64,000 bases of DNA from Blastobasis lacticolella. Taxonomy: Eukaryota; Arthropoda; Insecta; Lepidoptera; Blastobasidae. The notes beneath the pieces were generated by a model that saw only the letters and a list, made by a program, of their open reading frames with translations, made no database searches and was not told the origin of the DNA. The translations under genes and the position numbers were made by a program. Location: positions 20,281,622 to 20,345,621 of the forward strand of contig LR990044.1 of NCBI GenBank assembly GCA_905147135.1, in the 5' to 3' direction. Shown here in pieces: positions 23,001-38,000 of this stretch; within the stretch, counting starts at the first letter, position 1, and every line of letters starts with the position of its first letter.

Positions 23001-26000
23001 AGGTGTTGGTACTCAAATAAATACATAAAAAATAAGGACCATGAGGGGGGGCGTCAGTAACATTCTATCAATAGTTTCCCAATGGTTTGCCTTTTTGCTG
23101 CCAGAGCAACGTGTTATAGAGGTAAGCAATGCATTAGCAATACTCTTGGAGTTGCTATAGGCAGTGGTGACCACTTTCCATCAAGTGGCCTGCTTGCCTG
23201 TTTGCCTACCGTATGACATAAAAAAATAAATAAAAAATGAATGATTCGTAAAAAGGTACTAAAATGCCGCCGATATTAGTGACGTTATTTAGCATCAATC
23301 TCTAGCACATATTTCGAGTGAAGTTCGTAAGAGGCCGTCCCATTAGCTAAGAAATCGTTTAGCAAATAGAAATGACATGTGGGTGTGTATAACTATCGAG
23401 AACGCTTGTCACCACCGCGGCCCCTACTGCGCATAACTTGACTACTCAGCAATATCTCTCAGGTCAGATGGTGGCAAAAGATGACTATCGGATGCAGATG
23501 GCATGACAACAATGTACAGATTGCATTATTCTGAATTTTATTATTAGGAACGCTGTGTCATATGGCAATCTCTAGAGTTTGTCTTGAAAACTGAAGATCT
23601 AGCTTTGGGTTAAAGAGATAATAGAATACTCAATAGATTGTTTGCCACTTTGACTTTAGTTACTTTACGACACCCGTCAATGCATGGAATTTCTTTCTTA
23701 AGAATTATGGGTGATACACCTTTTGTTGCATAAAAAACCTTACCTTAGTGGTATAAAAAAAGACATGGTGATCCTTACCTGAGCTGCTCAGCGGTATACA
23801 CCCTATACGAGTGCTGGTACTGTCCCGGCAGTAACGCATGGGGGTAGAATCCATGCCTAGGCACCACCGTGGGCTCGGGAGCCGCCATGGCAAGCCTCCG
23901 GCGATGGATGATCCCACTCTGCATGTCTGCGCAGGCCGGCCGCCGCTGGGCGTTCAGACGCGAGTTGAATTCTGATGCGGAAGCGATGGCGGCAGCTGCC
24001 ATATCCTGGTGGAAATATATTTGTGTTAATCGGATACAGAAAAAGCCTGATGGTACTGAAGGAAACTGGATATTAGCGACACCTCGTACGAGCAATATAG
24101 CTGCTGTTGCTTTTCGGGTAAGGGAAACATGGTGGTGTAATCATGATTCAATCTGATTAGGTTCAGGTAACAGGGTCATGGAGGTCAGATGGCAGTCGGT
24201 CTACTGTCATTACCTGACGTACGAATCCTGGTTCATGGTCCGGGACATTGATGCGAAGATCAGATATTTATCAAATCATTATCTCAAATACAACCCGCTG
24301 TTTTTTGTTGCAGTACACTCAAACTCAAGTCTAAATAGGGTCCTAATCTTTGGCATTTTCGTATAGACAAAGTTTGTGACAGTTTTTCTTACAGTTGACT
24401 CAAATTGTCAACTTGAAAAGTAAATGACATTATATTATTATCAAACAGTTCTTGTAAGGTCTTACTATGCGAATCGTAATTAGACTAACTTGTTTATTAA
24501 TAACTAGCGGCCCACCCCGGCTTCGCACGGGTACCACTACGGGTACACGGGTTACACACACCGCTGCGTAGGGAGCCGACCGCGCGAGTGAGCCGCGCGG
24601 CACTTTATTTCTTGACATTGACTCCCCTCCCGTACCCCGTGCTGCCTAGATAGCCGAGCGGACTGTGCGGCGAACACGCGGCTTTTTTCTAATATTTTCA
24701 TTTTTAAACTCGTGATATCTTTCGAATGGAATGTCTGAATTGAATAATTCAAAATGTTATATAAAGGTATTGAAGCAGTCATAATCATATGAAGTAATTG
24801 ATTTTGATAAGGATTAATACCAAGGTACAAATAAAGAGCGTTTTTAGCGGCGGCATTTCAATTGAATTTTGAAAATAAAAGAACACTTATTGTGACATAA
24901 CTATAATAGTTAGACACATACTGTCGCGACACTTTTTGTAGATAATGATGTGTTCTGCAAAATCGTAGTACATTATTTTGTTCTATCATCAATAGTTTTC
25001 GCAGCACACGCGATGTAAGGAATTTTTTGAGTATTTTTTTACACCTTGGGTTACATTATTGGAGTTTTATTAATGATCCGTAATTTTTTAGAAAATATAA
25101 TATAGCCTATGTCACCCTGGGATAGTGTAGCTTCCTAACGGTGAATGAATTTTTTAAATCGGTCCAGTAGTTTCGAAGCCTTTTCAATACAAACAAACAA
25201 ACAAAAAATCAAACATTTCCTCTGTATAATATTAGTATAGATAAAAATTATCAAACTAATTTTAACACTTTAAATTTTTAAAATATCAATGCTAACTACC
25301 ACTTCACACCCTGAAATGACTAACAAATCGCAATCAACAAATCCACCCACCTGTCGACTCTTCTCCAAATCCGCCTTCGACGGCTCCGGCTTGGTCTCCT
25401 TCATCTCAATCCTCTCCATCTTGCCATCGGCCCTGGCTTCGTCAATCTTCGGCGGCGGCTCGGGTGTTTCCGGCGCGGCCAGTTGCCTCTCGCGGAGGTG
25501 CGAGCGGTACTCCTCGTATTTGTGCGGGTAGTCGGAAAGCATTATGTCTAGTACGTTGCTCGCGTCCACTGCTGTTATGCCTGTGGTGAGAGTAAAGATT
25601 ATTTTATTTTCTTTTAGAGTAGATGAAAGCGTCGGAGACCTAGTGGTTAATTAAGGAGTCCGACTCGTAAGCGAGAGAAAACGGGTTCGAACCCCAGTGC
25701 TGCCATGTACCAATGACTCTTTTCTGTGTTATGTAGGTAAATTAGTTGAACACTAACCGACGCTCCCACTGTAGGGAAAACTTTGTGATGAAACCTGCAC
25801 TTTGACAAGTATTGTTTGTAAACACGGGTATAAAACAATAAGGTCCAGAATAAAATGAAGCCAGTATAAAATGAGCTGGCATCACCATATACGCGCGTAC
25901 AAACTAGAGACGGTTCAAAGTCTACAGATTAGCTTGAGGTACTGTCCTCTATAGATAGATAGATATTAAGCTGTTGGTATTCTTTCTTAGTTTTTGCATT

Positions 26001-29000
26001 AATTTTCTTCTTAATTTGTGTTGAGTCGTTGCGTATTGTAAGCAATAAATGTTTTTTTATTTTAAAAGGGAGATCAGATGGCAGTCTTTATCATCATCAG
26101 CCGAAGGACGCCTACTGCTGGACATGGGCCTCCTCCGAATCTCCACGAAGGCCGGTTCTGTGTCTTCCGCATTCAGCTGGTACTTGCGATCCAGTCTGGT
26201 GACCGGGCTGCTCCTGAATCACGGTCGAGGCGGACCAGAGGCTCCCTCAACCAGGACAATAACACCAAGACGATTACTCGACTTACCAATTGGCGGATAC
26301 CATAGCGTCATCGCTGACCCCCTTCATCGCCCAGGACAATAACACCAAGCTAATCACTGGACCAGCTTATCAAACATGATTATTTTACTTACCAACATCC
26401 GCCATAGCGTCATCAACGACCCCCTTCTTCACAATATGTTCCCGTTCTTCAGGCGGCGGGTCGCGTCGCTTGAGCGCCGGATATCCGCGACGGAAGTCCC
26501 GCACTCGCAGGAACAGGGAGACTTGCTCTTCGATCATGTAGGTTATTGGCTGTAGGGAGACCACAACAAATTAATACAAAGCTTTGTTTCAAACTAAACT
26601 CGCGTTCTTTACACATATAATTATATTAGACGGGATTTAGAGGGCTTCTCGTGACCATGGTGAGGTGTAACCCTACCGAAACGTCGGGAAAACAAATCTA
26701 AAAGGCGCGACGCGTGTAAGTCCCATACATACAAAGTAAATACAGCAACTTCCCTCGTATCTCAAACTGGTGGACCCTTGCACCGTACACCTACTTGACC
26801 CCTTGCTTTTCTTGCTAATAAACCTTCCCTTTGAATCACTCCATCGGACAGAAGGCAGGCAATACATTTGTTGTATTGTACGAAAAGTGTCTGTCTCTGC
26901 CATACAGAAAGTAGTCACGCAGTCTCTACCTTCATACAGACCATCCATATTTTCTTTTGTCGGCCTCTACTGAGGCATCCACCCATATTCACATGAATGC
27001 ACTTAATTGAATATTCATCACCTTCCTTACCACATGACTCACGTCCCTTCGCATAACATGCCTATACCACAACCACGAGTCGGTTGCCTAGTGGTAAAGA
27101 TATCCGACTCGTAAGCGAGAGGTACCGGGTTCGAATCCCACTGCCGCCATGTACCAATGATTCTTTCGTGCATTATGTATACATTAGTTGAACACTAACC
27201 GATGCTCCTACGGTGAGGGAAAACATCGTGACGACACCTGCATCCTGTTTGAATGTCTAACCATGATCAAATCTTGTCAAGTTCCCCTGGTAGCAGGGTC
27301 ACGGAGGTCGGAAGGGTCAAGAAGGTCGGCGGCGGCGCGCTGGGAACCGTACCCGGCGCGGCGCGGCGTCGTTTTTTTACTTGTCATTATGTGGTTAGGA
27401 AAAAAATTCTTGCAATCAAATTAGTACTTAAATCAAACCATTTATGAGCGACGTTAATAGTTGTCGTGATTGAAAATGATATTATTCAGTTTTCCGGGAT
27501 TTGAACGCGTTTTCTTCGCAGTCAAGAGTAACCCAGCAACAGAAAAAAACTCTTTCGCTAGGCGTACTTTGCGAAAATGAGCCCTAAATTTAGACTATTC
27601 TTTTTGCGACGACAACATTGCCACGGCTTCTAGAAAGGTTTAAGAAACTTTATTAAGTCTTTCTAAATAATGTTCCACTATTCGGCATATATTTAAATGT
27701 CGCTTTGACCAATCTTATTGAACATCTCGTTTATAGGTGCATGGTTACAGCTGTGTAACAAGTTTTGGAGCATAATAAATACGCTGTGTCAGAGAGTCGG
27801 TGACGCCGTCTTCATACTTGGGACTTGCCGACTCGCTTATTTGGGACTTGTTGCTATGCAACAATGTGTGGATAGTTGCTAGATATTGTGACGAATACCT
27901 ACAAGAAAAAACGATATTTTCGCGCGAATTTTAATAAAATTTTGAAGTCGGCGCGAATTTGTCAATGACCCGCGCGGTGAGGACCTCTAGTCGGAACGTT
28001 GCTGCTCCACTGTAATTATCTGATCTGCCAAATCCTTGATCATGATCAAGCCGGACCCCCGAGAGCATACCCTAGAAATTAATGCCAAGATGATGACCAC
28101 GCCAATATTTTCCGTCACTAACGCTTCCCCTGAGACAGTTCATAATTCATTGAAACATGACATATAAAAACTGCAAACTCACCGGATTGTCAGAGTCTTG
28201 TTTCTCGGGAGGCGGCCAAGTGTACTCCTTCACGTCGGCCGCCGTCCACTTTCTGTTACTGTAAATAAAATATAAAAATTAGACATTTTCGTGTTGACTG
28301 AAATATCACACAGATATTATAGGGATATTATGTGCACTTGTATGATTATGATTGTTTCATCATCACAGCCTATAACAGTCGACTGCAGGACTTAGGGCCT
28401 CTCCCACGAAAGGTGAGGTTATTGCCATAATCTCCACTCTTGCCAAGCGGGTTGGAGATGGACGTGCTATAAAGATTACCATGGAAAACGCTGCTGCCCA
28501 TTTTCCAGCCAATGAAGACTAGAATTATAGCCTTGAAAACTTAGTCGCCTTGTACGACACCCACGAGTGTAAGGGGTTGATGTTATTGTACTCTGCCGGA
28601 CACCACACGGCCACGATATATGATTATGTGTATTTTTAAATATATGTATTACCTGTCAAAGAGTTCATCGAACTTGGACTTCTTGATTTTGCTGCTCTCG
28701 TTTGTTGAACTCTTCACTGAGCTCTGTGAGTCTTCGTCCATGAGGTGGGACGGTCTGTGGAGAATAGTCATATTAGTACACTGTATCCTACTAATAGCGG
28801 GTCCCACTGAAAACCAGCGCTGCGGTTCGCACCGAGGCAAAATGCTGAGTGAGGTCCCTTTTACACATGCATTACACCACTAACACACACCACTTATCTT
28901 CTACCATTCGCATCGACACTGTGCTAGCTTTTATTTGCTTCTGCTTTTAAGCGTTTTTTGTTAACTATTATGTTTGCGGATGCCCACATTGACGACTTCT

Positions 29001-32000
29001 ATGCCGTCATTCGGAAACGTAGCGCCTCATTGCTGGCTCGTCTCCGGGCTAGCACCAACGGAATCCTGGCCGCGCTGTCCGACCGCTGGGACTCGCCTAT
29101 GATACGAAGATGGATGCAGTTGCATGCTAGTTCATCACCGTTCATTCAATAGCAGAATAGTATTAAGATTTTGATTATAATGATTCAATTTTATTTTATT
29201 TTTTTATTGTTAAAATTGTATTGACGTTGTAATTTGTGTTGTAATTGACATTGACATTGACATGGTAATTTGTATTGAATTTGACATTGTAATTTGTATC
29301 TATTGAATTTGACATTGATATCTTGACATTGTAATTTGTATCTATTGAATTTGACATTGAACCTATATTTGTAAGTGAGCGTATTAGTGTACTTATTTTA
29401 TGGGCTACCATGAGCCTGAAATAAATGATTTTTATTTTTATTTTTTATTTATTTATGTACTTTTTCTTTTCTTCTGTATTATAAAATGTCGTGTTTTCCA
29501 AATTTTTGTGTTGTGGTGTTTCTGTTTGTGTAAATAAATATTTTATTTTTCTTATTAATATTATAAATGCGGAAGTCTATAAGGATTTTTGTTATTCAAA
29601 AACTATTGAACAGATTTCGATGAAATTTTGCAGTAATTTAGCTTGTGTGTAGAGATCGCTTGTAGCGATAAGGCCGCCTTTTCCCACAATGTTTGAATAT
29701 ACCTGTAAAATTTTCTTTTTTGTAATTTTGTGTGCAATAAAGAGTATTTCTATCTATCTATCTATCTTGTATTTACCTACCTACTTATTTACTGGTAGTT
29801 TTAACTGGCCAATATTACCACGGCCAAATAATGTCCGCTCAACGACGCTGCGGCGCCCGGCATTTTAAAATTCTTATTACCCGACTGCCAAGAAAGGGTT
29901 ATGTTTTATGCATGACGTTCAAAGTGTTTGTAAGAACCTCACTTGAATCAAATCGATTTGATTTGATGATTTGTAGCCCAGAATAGCACACTGGCAATAA
30001 TTTATCTCGGAACGAATAAACCGAATTTTACGCGGACGAAGTCGCGGGCAAAAGCTTGTTGTTCATATGATAGAGAGACATGCGGCAAGTTTTAAATGAA
30101 ATTGCCCATATTTACTGGATGTGGATGAAATTTTACTATTCCATGTACAATACCTAACTACAAACGTCAATGGGCAGTGGTGACTGCTTACCATCAGGCA
30201 GGTCGTAAGCTTGTTTGCCACCTTAGTGGTATAAAAAATATGTTTTACGACACGACATTGTAACCATGGCAGAACTCACTTAGCGGGCGTAGCGTTGTCG
30301 TCCATCATACAGGTCTCCTCCTCGAATAATTGCACTGTGGTGGTGGCCGGGCCGCACACCCGTCCGTAGATTCCCATCGTTTCCTGGAACATTGGATATA
30401 TTAAGTACATAAGTCATCATCACAGCCCATAACAGTCCACTGCAGGCCTCTTCCACAAAAAGGGAGGTTATTGCCATAATCTCCACGCTTGGCAGGCGGG
30501 TTGGAGATCGCAGTGTTTAAATAATACAATGGAAAATGCTGCTGCCCATTTTCCAGTCTACGGAGGCGCTTAGATCTTTTGCCTCGAAAACATTAGTCGC
30601 CTTGTACGATACCCACGAGTGTAAGGGGTTGGTGCTATTCTAATCTGCCGGACACCACACGGCAAGTACATAAGTACGGGGGTTAAATTCCGACGAAAAA
30701 AGAGGGATGTAACTAGTTTGACGTATGTATCTCTGGCTTTGTGCATCGTAGCTCGAGAACGGATGGACCGATTTTAATGCGGTTTTCTCTATTTGATAGC
30801 CAGTTTAAACGCGATGGATCTTAGCTTTGTTTTATTAAAATCGGTTAAGTAGTTAAGAAAATATTTGAGTTTAAGTAAACTCGAACAAAGAAGTTTTTGA
30901 AACGCTTTTTCGGGGTGAACATGATAGTGATACCAAAGGGCAATGATAGTAATATGATACCACACCGGCAAACTCTTTACGATAGCCTTTGTGATAGCTT
31001 TATGCTTTTATCTCGATCGCTCCACGCGCGGCGCCTTTCGCGAGCACGCGAGATTGCAAGTCATATAAAGATAGTATTCGAGTTAAGCGGTCAGGACCTG
31101 GTATTGCAAACGTCTGTTACGATTACTGCATACAAATCAAGACAATGAGACAGGTCTGATAGTAGAGCTCGTCTAATCTAAAATGACGCGCCCCACTATC
31201 GCATTAACGCACCCAAGCAAGTTTAAAATATGGACGCAATACATATACAAATGCCGTTATAATTGGTCATTCAGTTCCGGTGAGACACCAACGTAGGAGC
31301 TCGCGTCGTTCGATTGGAGCAGTCGACGCTCCCACACAGATGAAGTGTCGTTATTAATATTTGCACTCACACATCGAAATCAACTAACTAAGTAGTGGGG
31401 CGCGTCATTTTAGACTAGACGAGCTCTATACGAATTCAAACCTTTGGAATGTATAGTTGCACGGTCACGATGCGAACAGCAAAAGACTATACTAAATTTA
31501 AAACTATAGAGTACTGGAATAACGTTCGCCTTTCTTATTGGTTACAAGCTAGCGTTCACATCAACGGCCAATCAATCCACGCCGCGAAAGCCGCCTTAGC
31601 GTAATTAATTTGAATGAACCAATGAGCAGGTCGTATTCAGCCTCAGTACTTTAGGTATAGTAAAAACTAATAGAGTGTAGAACTCGCTACCTACAGATGT
31701 TCGATTCCTTAGGATCTTAGGTACCCTCCGCGACCGTGAACTTCATATACAGTTTTTTAACAAGAACTTAACCGGTAATTTTGTAAAAAAAAAATTTAAG
31801 TATTGGGTTCTTCATGACAATTAATTTGGTTTACGCGTTAAAGCCGCTGACCGCTGATAGAACACTATGAGTGCTGCGTATTCTTAATACTGCGATGCAG
31901 ACTGCCTTGGGACTAAGAAAACAGAGTATGACAGGGCTGTATAATATTTTTGGCCAGTTCCGTTATAGGCATCGAATATAACATGTGGTGCTATTCAAGG

Positions 32001-35000
32001 GCCGATTACAAATGAGGTATTGGTCAGTTAATGTTGTTCCCCGGAGCCTTGTATGGATGCTATGAAGAGACCAAAATCTATGAAAAATCTGTATCACCTT
32101 CTAATTGGAAGTTAAGGCAAAATAAAACACGTATTTTGCAAGAAGCCATCGACCCTAAACACAGAAATCGCCTGTGTATCGCCTGGAGCAGAAAGAAACA
32201 GCGAGCTCTTGAAACGGCCCTCACAATCATCAGAGGCGAACCCAATCGCAAATGTTTGACCGTTAATAAAGCTTAAGTTACGTGGAACAATAAATAAACC
32301 GTTTTGAAATTGCAATGTAAAAAAATATGGAGGTCGGCATCCCCAGACTATGTTGAAAAGTTAGTGGAAAAAATGCCTCATATAGAAGACTGAACATAAG
32401 TACATATACAAAACACACATACAATTGTACATGTACAAGCAAAATAATACATATTAAAAGGAACGTCTAGTGTGACTTTCATTAATTAAAATCCTTGTAA
32501 GAAATGTTTAAGTCGTAAATAGGCAATAAGGAGAGCTTTTCATTAAAAAAAATTTAAATCAATTGTAGTCGGATACGTTCTTATTGAACAAAGTGAACAT
32601 AGCGCCCCGTCCGCCGCCCTTCAGTGGCTACCCCATCCTTGGCTGGCGACCTTTCCGACCACAAATTCCACTCCCCCTGCGATCGCCCACCTGTTCTATA
32701 TACAATACACGCTCTAGTACTATACACAAGTAAAGAATAAAAAACACATTTATCATATGCCCCACCACGCCACAATAATCAGATACACAATTGAAAAAAA
32801 AAAAATTACCCCTAAATAAACGTCTTCGACCTCATCGTCTCTTTCCACAGTTGAAATCCAATGCAAGCCTATTGATAATAAAAAAATGTCTCCCACATAC
32901 CTTCATATACATAGCGCCCCTCCCGCCGCCCCTGCCGCGGCGCCCCCCCGGGATCCTGGGCGGGGGGATCTTGCCCCCCCGGCTGCCGGGGCCCCGCAGC
33001 GGCCGCCCCCCGCGGTCCGCGCCCGGCGTGCGGGGGGTGCCGTCCGCCGAGGAGGGTAGCGTGTTCTCTAGTACCACCTATGGGAAAGAAGAGGTGGATT
33101 AGTTGGGTTGTAGTCAAGTATAGTAGTAGCACATTTATTCAACTAAAGCTATTGTAATTACTTGTCACAAGTGTTCTCATTGTACAACTAGTGTCAAATA
33201 AGAAGAGACTTGGTGGGTCACGTGGTTCGACTTGCTTAGTAGGCGATTACCCGCGCGAAATATACTTAATTAATTAATTAGTTAATTAAATATACTTGCT
33301 CTCTGTTCCGCTTTTGGCACCTACACATTCGCTTTACGCATAGCCTACTGGTTGACTGGTAGATAAAGCCTTGATGGCTTTAAGTCCGCCAATTGTATTT
33401 TTTTTGTAATACCCTCTACTGCCATTTGACAAGTCTCTTCTTTCATGACGCGGATTATAATCTAAATTGTATAAAAACATTGAGTATTTTAGGATCAGAG
33501 GCCCTGGCCTATTTGGACTGCTATGTTCATATACCATTTAGGTTATACAGGTCTTGGACACTGGCTTAGACTCAAGGTGTTAATTTAATTACGCATTGAG
33601 AAAATAAAAATAAACTAAATAAAATCTACTACATCTTTAATTGAGACCTCGCAGGAGCATTTTTGATATATGAAACCAATTTATATGCATGTTATGATGT
33701 CTCGAATGAATAATGACAAGATAAAATAATGTCCAATTGTCACAAACAGAAAAATCATGACACTATTTTAATTGATCCTATATACCTAGTTGAAGATCAA
33801 ATTCAACTAAATAATTCCTTAGCCATTATTATTCGAGATTAGTTTAACTCGTTATAAGCGACAGTTACCTCTTACCATCAAGTGAGCTTACAAGTGAGCT
33901 ATCTGCTCGTTTGTCGTTACGTAGAATAAAAAAACAATTCAGCTTATAACTTTCGACATCCATCGACACCCAACGACCCTAACTAGGTCGGGAACGCATT
34001 ACCGAGCTTAAAAGTCTGCTATTACCGAGATCCGAAAGTATGCGTGATTGTGTGAATAAAGTTTCATGGAAATCCGTTCATTTTAATCACAAATAATTGA
34101 GTAACACACATACAATGCGCATAACACAATACAAGTCCAGGTGGTGCGGTGCGCCTCGGCGGAGGTCTAACGTAGTGAGTTTCATCAAAATTTGCTAAGT
34201 ACCTAATTAAAAGTTCCGTAAGAAACTTTCACTTTGGAAACAAATGATTATTTCTGTACAAGCAACGCAACACCTCATTATGTACAGGCATCCATTTAAT
34301 TCTCCACTTATTAACTCCTGCCAAAACACAGGGGTGTTAGAAGTTTGACGTGTCTATCTGTAGCTCTATGTAGCTGTGGCAACGTAGCTCCCGAACGAAT
34401 GCACTAATTTCGATGCGGTTATCTTTGTTTAAAATACAGGTTAATCGTTACCAGCTTATCGTTCTGTTTCATTAAAATTGGTTCAGTAGTTTAGATAACA
34501 CTGTAGTCTACACTTGGTCTTTCTGTCTATTCCTCATCATCATCATAACAGCCCGTAACAGTTCACTACAGGACTAAGGGCCTCTCCCACGAAAGGGGAG
34601 GTCATTGCCATAATCTCCACGCTTGGCAGGCGGGTTGGAGATCGCAGTTATAAATATACCACGGAAAACGCTGCTGCCCATTTTCCAGCCTACGGGGACT
34701 AGATCTTTTGCCTCGAAAACATTGATCGCCTTGTACGACACCCACGAGTGTAAGGGGTTGGTGCTATTCTACTCTGCCGGACACTACACGGCTAATTCCT
34801 CTGGCCAGTTCTGTCTATTGGGTTAGGTAAATACCCATCTAATTTAGCCATAACATACCTTCAACTCGGGTCCCTCAGCCACCAGCTTCACGTCCCGATC
34901 GCTGCCTTCGGACGCCACACTCTCCGACCTGTCGGAGACCCGCCGTCTGGACGACAGCGGCGTACTGCACCCTCCCGGCATCTTGTCCAGCGCCTCCGTC

Positions 35001-38000
35001 ATCCTCGGGAGCTTCACCCGGGAGCTGGTCGGGTCCAGCTCCTCGGCCCGCTGCTTGGCCAGCCGCGCCTCGGCGGCCGCGTCGTCGGCGGCCCGCTTGG
35101 CGCCGCGCCCGCGCCCGCCGCGCCCGCCTCGGGACTTCACTAGGATCGCTGGCCGCTCCCTGGAATGGATAAATCGGAAAATGTAGGGTGGACCAAGTAC
35201 AAACTGGATGAGAGAGTATGTTATAGTACGAATCGATATTATAGTACGAAGTGCGAATTTAATCATTCCACATTGGGCCTACCTTAACAAATTATACACT
35301 TAAACCTTCCTTATGAATCATTGTCTCATGGTGAAAACCGCAAGAAAATTCGTTCTGTAGTTTTTGGGTTTATCGCAAACAGACAGACAGACAGCGCGGC
35401 GTGGGACTTAGTTTTATAATATGTAGTTCAAGTTTCATAGCGTTGTATAGTTCTTTCATTAATTGTTCAGCAGAAGAAGCATACTGATCCTGGCCCATTT
35501 ATTATCAGGATTCTAACTTCTGTCTTCATTTAGTCTAAGCTTCTCCCCATTCAGTTTCTTGTGCCGCCAGCATCGATGGAGTCCCTAACTACGCCGTTAT
35601 ATATATATCAGTGCAAAATACTAACCTGGAGAGCCGCAGCGACCGCTGCGGGCGTTCTTCCAACGCCGGCACGGGCAATGCGGGCGGCGGCGCGGGCGGC
35701 GCGGCGGGCGGCCCTTCCGACGCGGGCAGCTTCCGCGGCCGCCCGCGTTTCTTCGGCTGCGGAGTCATCGGCAACGCCGGCGCGGACGCTGGCACCGGCA
35801 TGGGCGGGGCCGGTCCGGTGTCCAGGGGGTCCTGGGACGCGTCCTCGGCCGCGATCGCGAAGTCCCGCGACTCGGAGCTCTCGTTGATAACCATCTCCAC
35901 GGGCCGCGCCGGCTCCACCGACACGATCTCGACCACGTCCGAGCCCGTGGACGTGTTCGAGTCCAACTCGGGCGCCGGCACCCTCCGCTCCGTTTTCGAG
36001 TCGTTGAACGCCTTCGAGTCCGACAACGCCTGCGCCTGCTTCACTTGCAGATTCGACAGTATGTTGTGCAACTTAGAATTGCCGTTCTTCGAGCAGTTCT
36101 CGTTGTTCAACAAAGTGTGGTTCACGGTCTTGTTTCCCTGTTTTATTTCCAAATTAGGCTTCGGCGGCGATTGCTGCGCCTTCGACGAGACAGGCGTGAC
36201 GGTGAGCTGCGTGTTGGAGAGCAGCTGGCCGAGCTTCAACCTCTTGCTTTCGAGGACGGAGAGCTCGGGCTGGGCGCTGGCCGGGGGACTTGTGGCGGCG
36301 TCTGCCGTCGACGCCCGCTTCCCCATATTTCGCTTCACGATTGGCGTATTCTCCTCGACTATTCTCGAACTCCTCAACCTTTTACCCATAGGCATAGAAG
36401 GCATATCTAATACTTGCTTCCTCCTACTGTTAACGACACTCTTCTTCGGAATGGGTTTGTCATTACCTATTTCTTGTGTATTTTCTTGAGATATATCATT
36501 CGATTTCGGGCTGTCGGGCCTTTTCGTCTCTTCCGTGATTATCTTCGCTGAGGGGCCGTGGTCAGTCTTGTTTATTTTCAAAATAATTCGAGGTGAATCT
36601 TGTCCAGATCCTTGGTTCGCAATTTTATCGGATATGTTTATCTCCAAAGGAGTGGTTAAACTTGCATTTGGTTCTTTGAAATCCTGAGTTGATTTAGATG
36701 TAATTTCGGGCACCACATCATGGACCTTGTTGGAATCAATGACTTTGTTCACTTCACTTTTTGGATAGACTTCATTCACTTTGTCTATGTCAGATAATTC
36801 GACGCGTGCTTCTTTCACAGTCGCTGGCGCGGGATCTTTTCTAATAGGCGAATGATTCGCATTTACTATGAAATCCTCTAATCTGTTGTCAAGTCCATCT
36901 TTCTTCGTTTCCAGTAACTTTTTCAATAAAGTACAATTTTGAACAGTTGCTTGTCTCCCAGGTGTTTGTGATTGTGTATCAACAAAAGAATCACATAATT
37001 TTGAATTCACATGCTGATTACTTTCACTTACATAATTAATTTCCGATTTTTTAGACTTCTTATCTGGGTCTTGTAAGTGTGCTTCTGAGGCATGTTTTGC
37101 TTTGGCTTTTTCTAATCTTGGGCTGGCACGGCCTTTACTAAAAACTGGGGACACACAATTCTGCTTATTTATTTCAAGTAATGGGGAATGGGATGAACCA
37201 CTTGCTTTGCAGTTAACTACCATCTTATCAGATATACTTATAGTCAGTGGCTCAATCTTTGATGGTATAGACCCTTTTGGACTGACATTATTGCACACTG
37301 CATGGTCACTTGTATCAATACTGTTCATTTTCGTCACTTGCTCACTACTACAAACCTCAGCCATAGCCTTCATATTTATCTTCATTACTAATGGAGGATT
37401 TTTGGCAGAACTATCTTCAGCTTCAATGACAGCTTCCACCTCTGGCCTTACTACAGGTTTTATGTTGAGTTTCGTTACTAAAGGCACGCTAGGAGTTTTA
37501 GAGTCTGCAGACCTCAAACCTTCCCGTTTCGGAGATAACAGTGATTTATTGTCGTCTGATTTCAACAATGTTTTTATTGTTAGTTTTGTCACAATAGGAA
37601 TGCTTTCTTCACTTGATTTGGCGGGTTCCTCAATATCATGTGGTTTTACAATAGGCTTGATATTCAATTTTGTAACAACAGGTATGTTTTCATTATCATC
37701 ACTGGAATTTCCGGTTTCTGATGATTGGTTCTCAGAATCCTTCAAGGTGTCATCATCTCTTGGCTTAACAAGTGGCTTAATATTAAGTTTCGTAACAACA
37801 GGTATATTATTCTGCTCATTTATAGCATTCAGTTCATCACAGTCTTTTTTCTCTGAAGAGTTGTCTTCAGGATTTTTCAAGGGTTTAATATTTAACTTTA
37901 TTACTTTAGGTACATCTTCTACGCTAGAATCTACATCATTATCTTTAGGCTTTACAATAGGTTTAATATTTAATTTTGAAATTACAGGAACTTTTTCTTC

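Noticed and set aside
27078..27150. tRNA gene candidate with a B box
   Set aside because: The acceptor stem does not close and the same head recurs attached to a SINE body, so it is a SINE head. The same holds for 25629, 61691, 20168 and 59940-60016.
29215..29370. Tandem units checked as a possible CRISPR array
   Set aside because: Units are imperfect, spacers are absent and the host is eukaryotic; it is a retrotransposon 3' UTR repeat.
32031..32276. 81-codon frame in SAYP intron 3
   Set aside because: Unrecognised, without splice context or compositional change; the opposite strand is also open.
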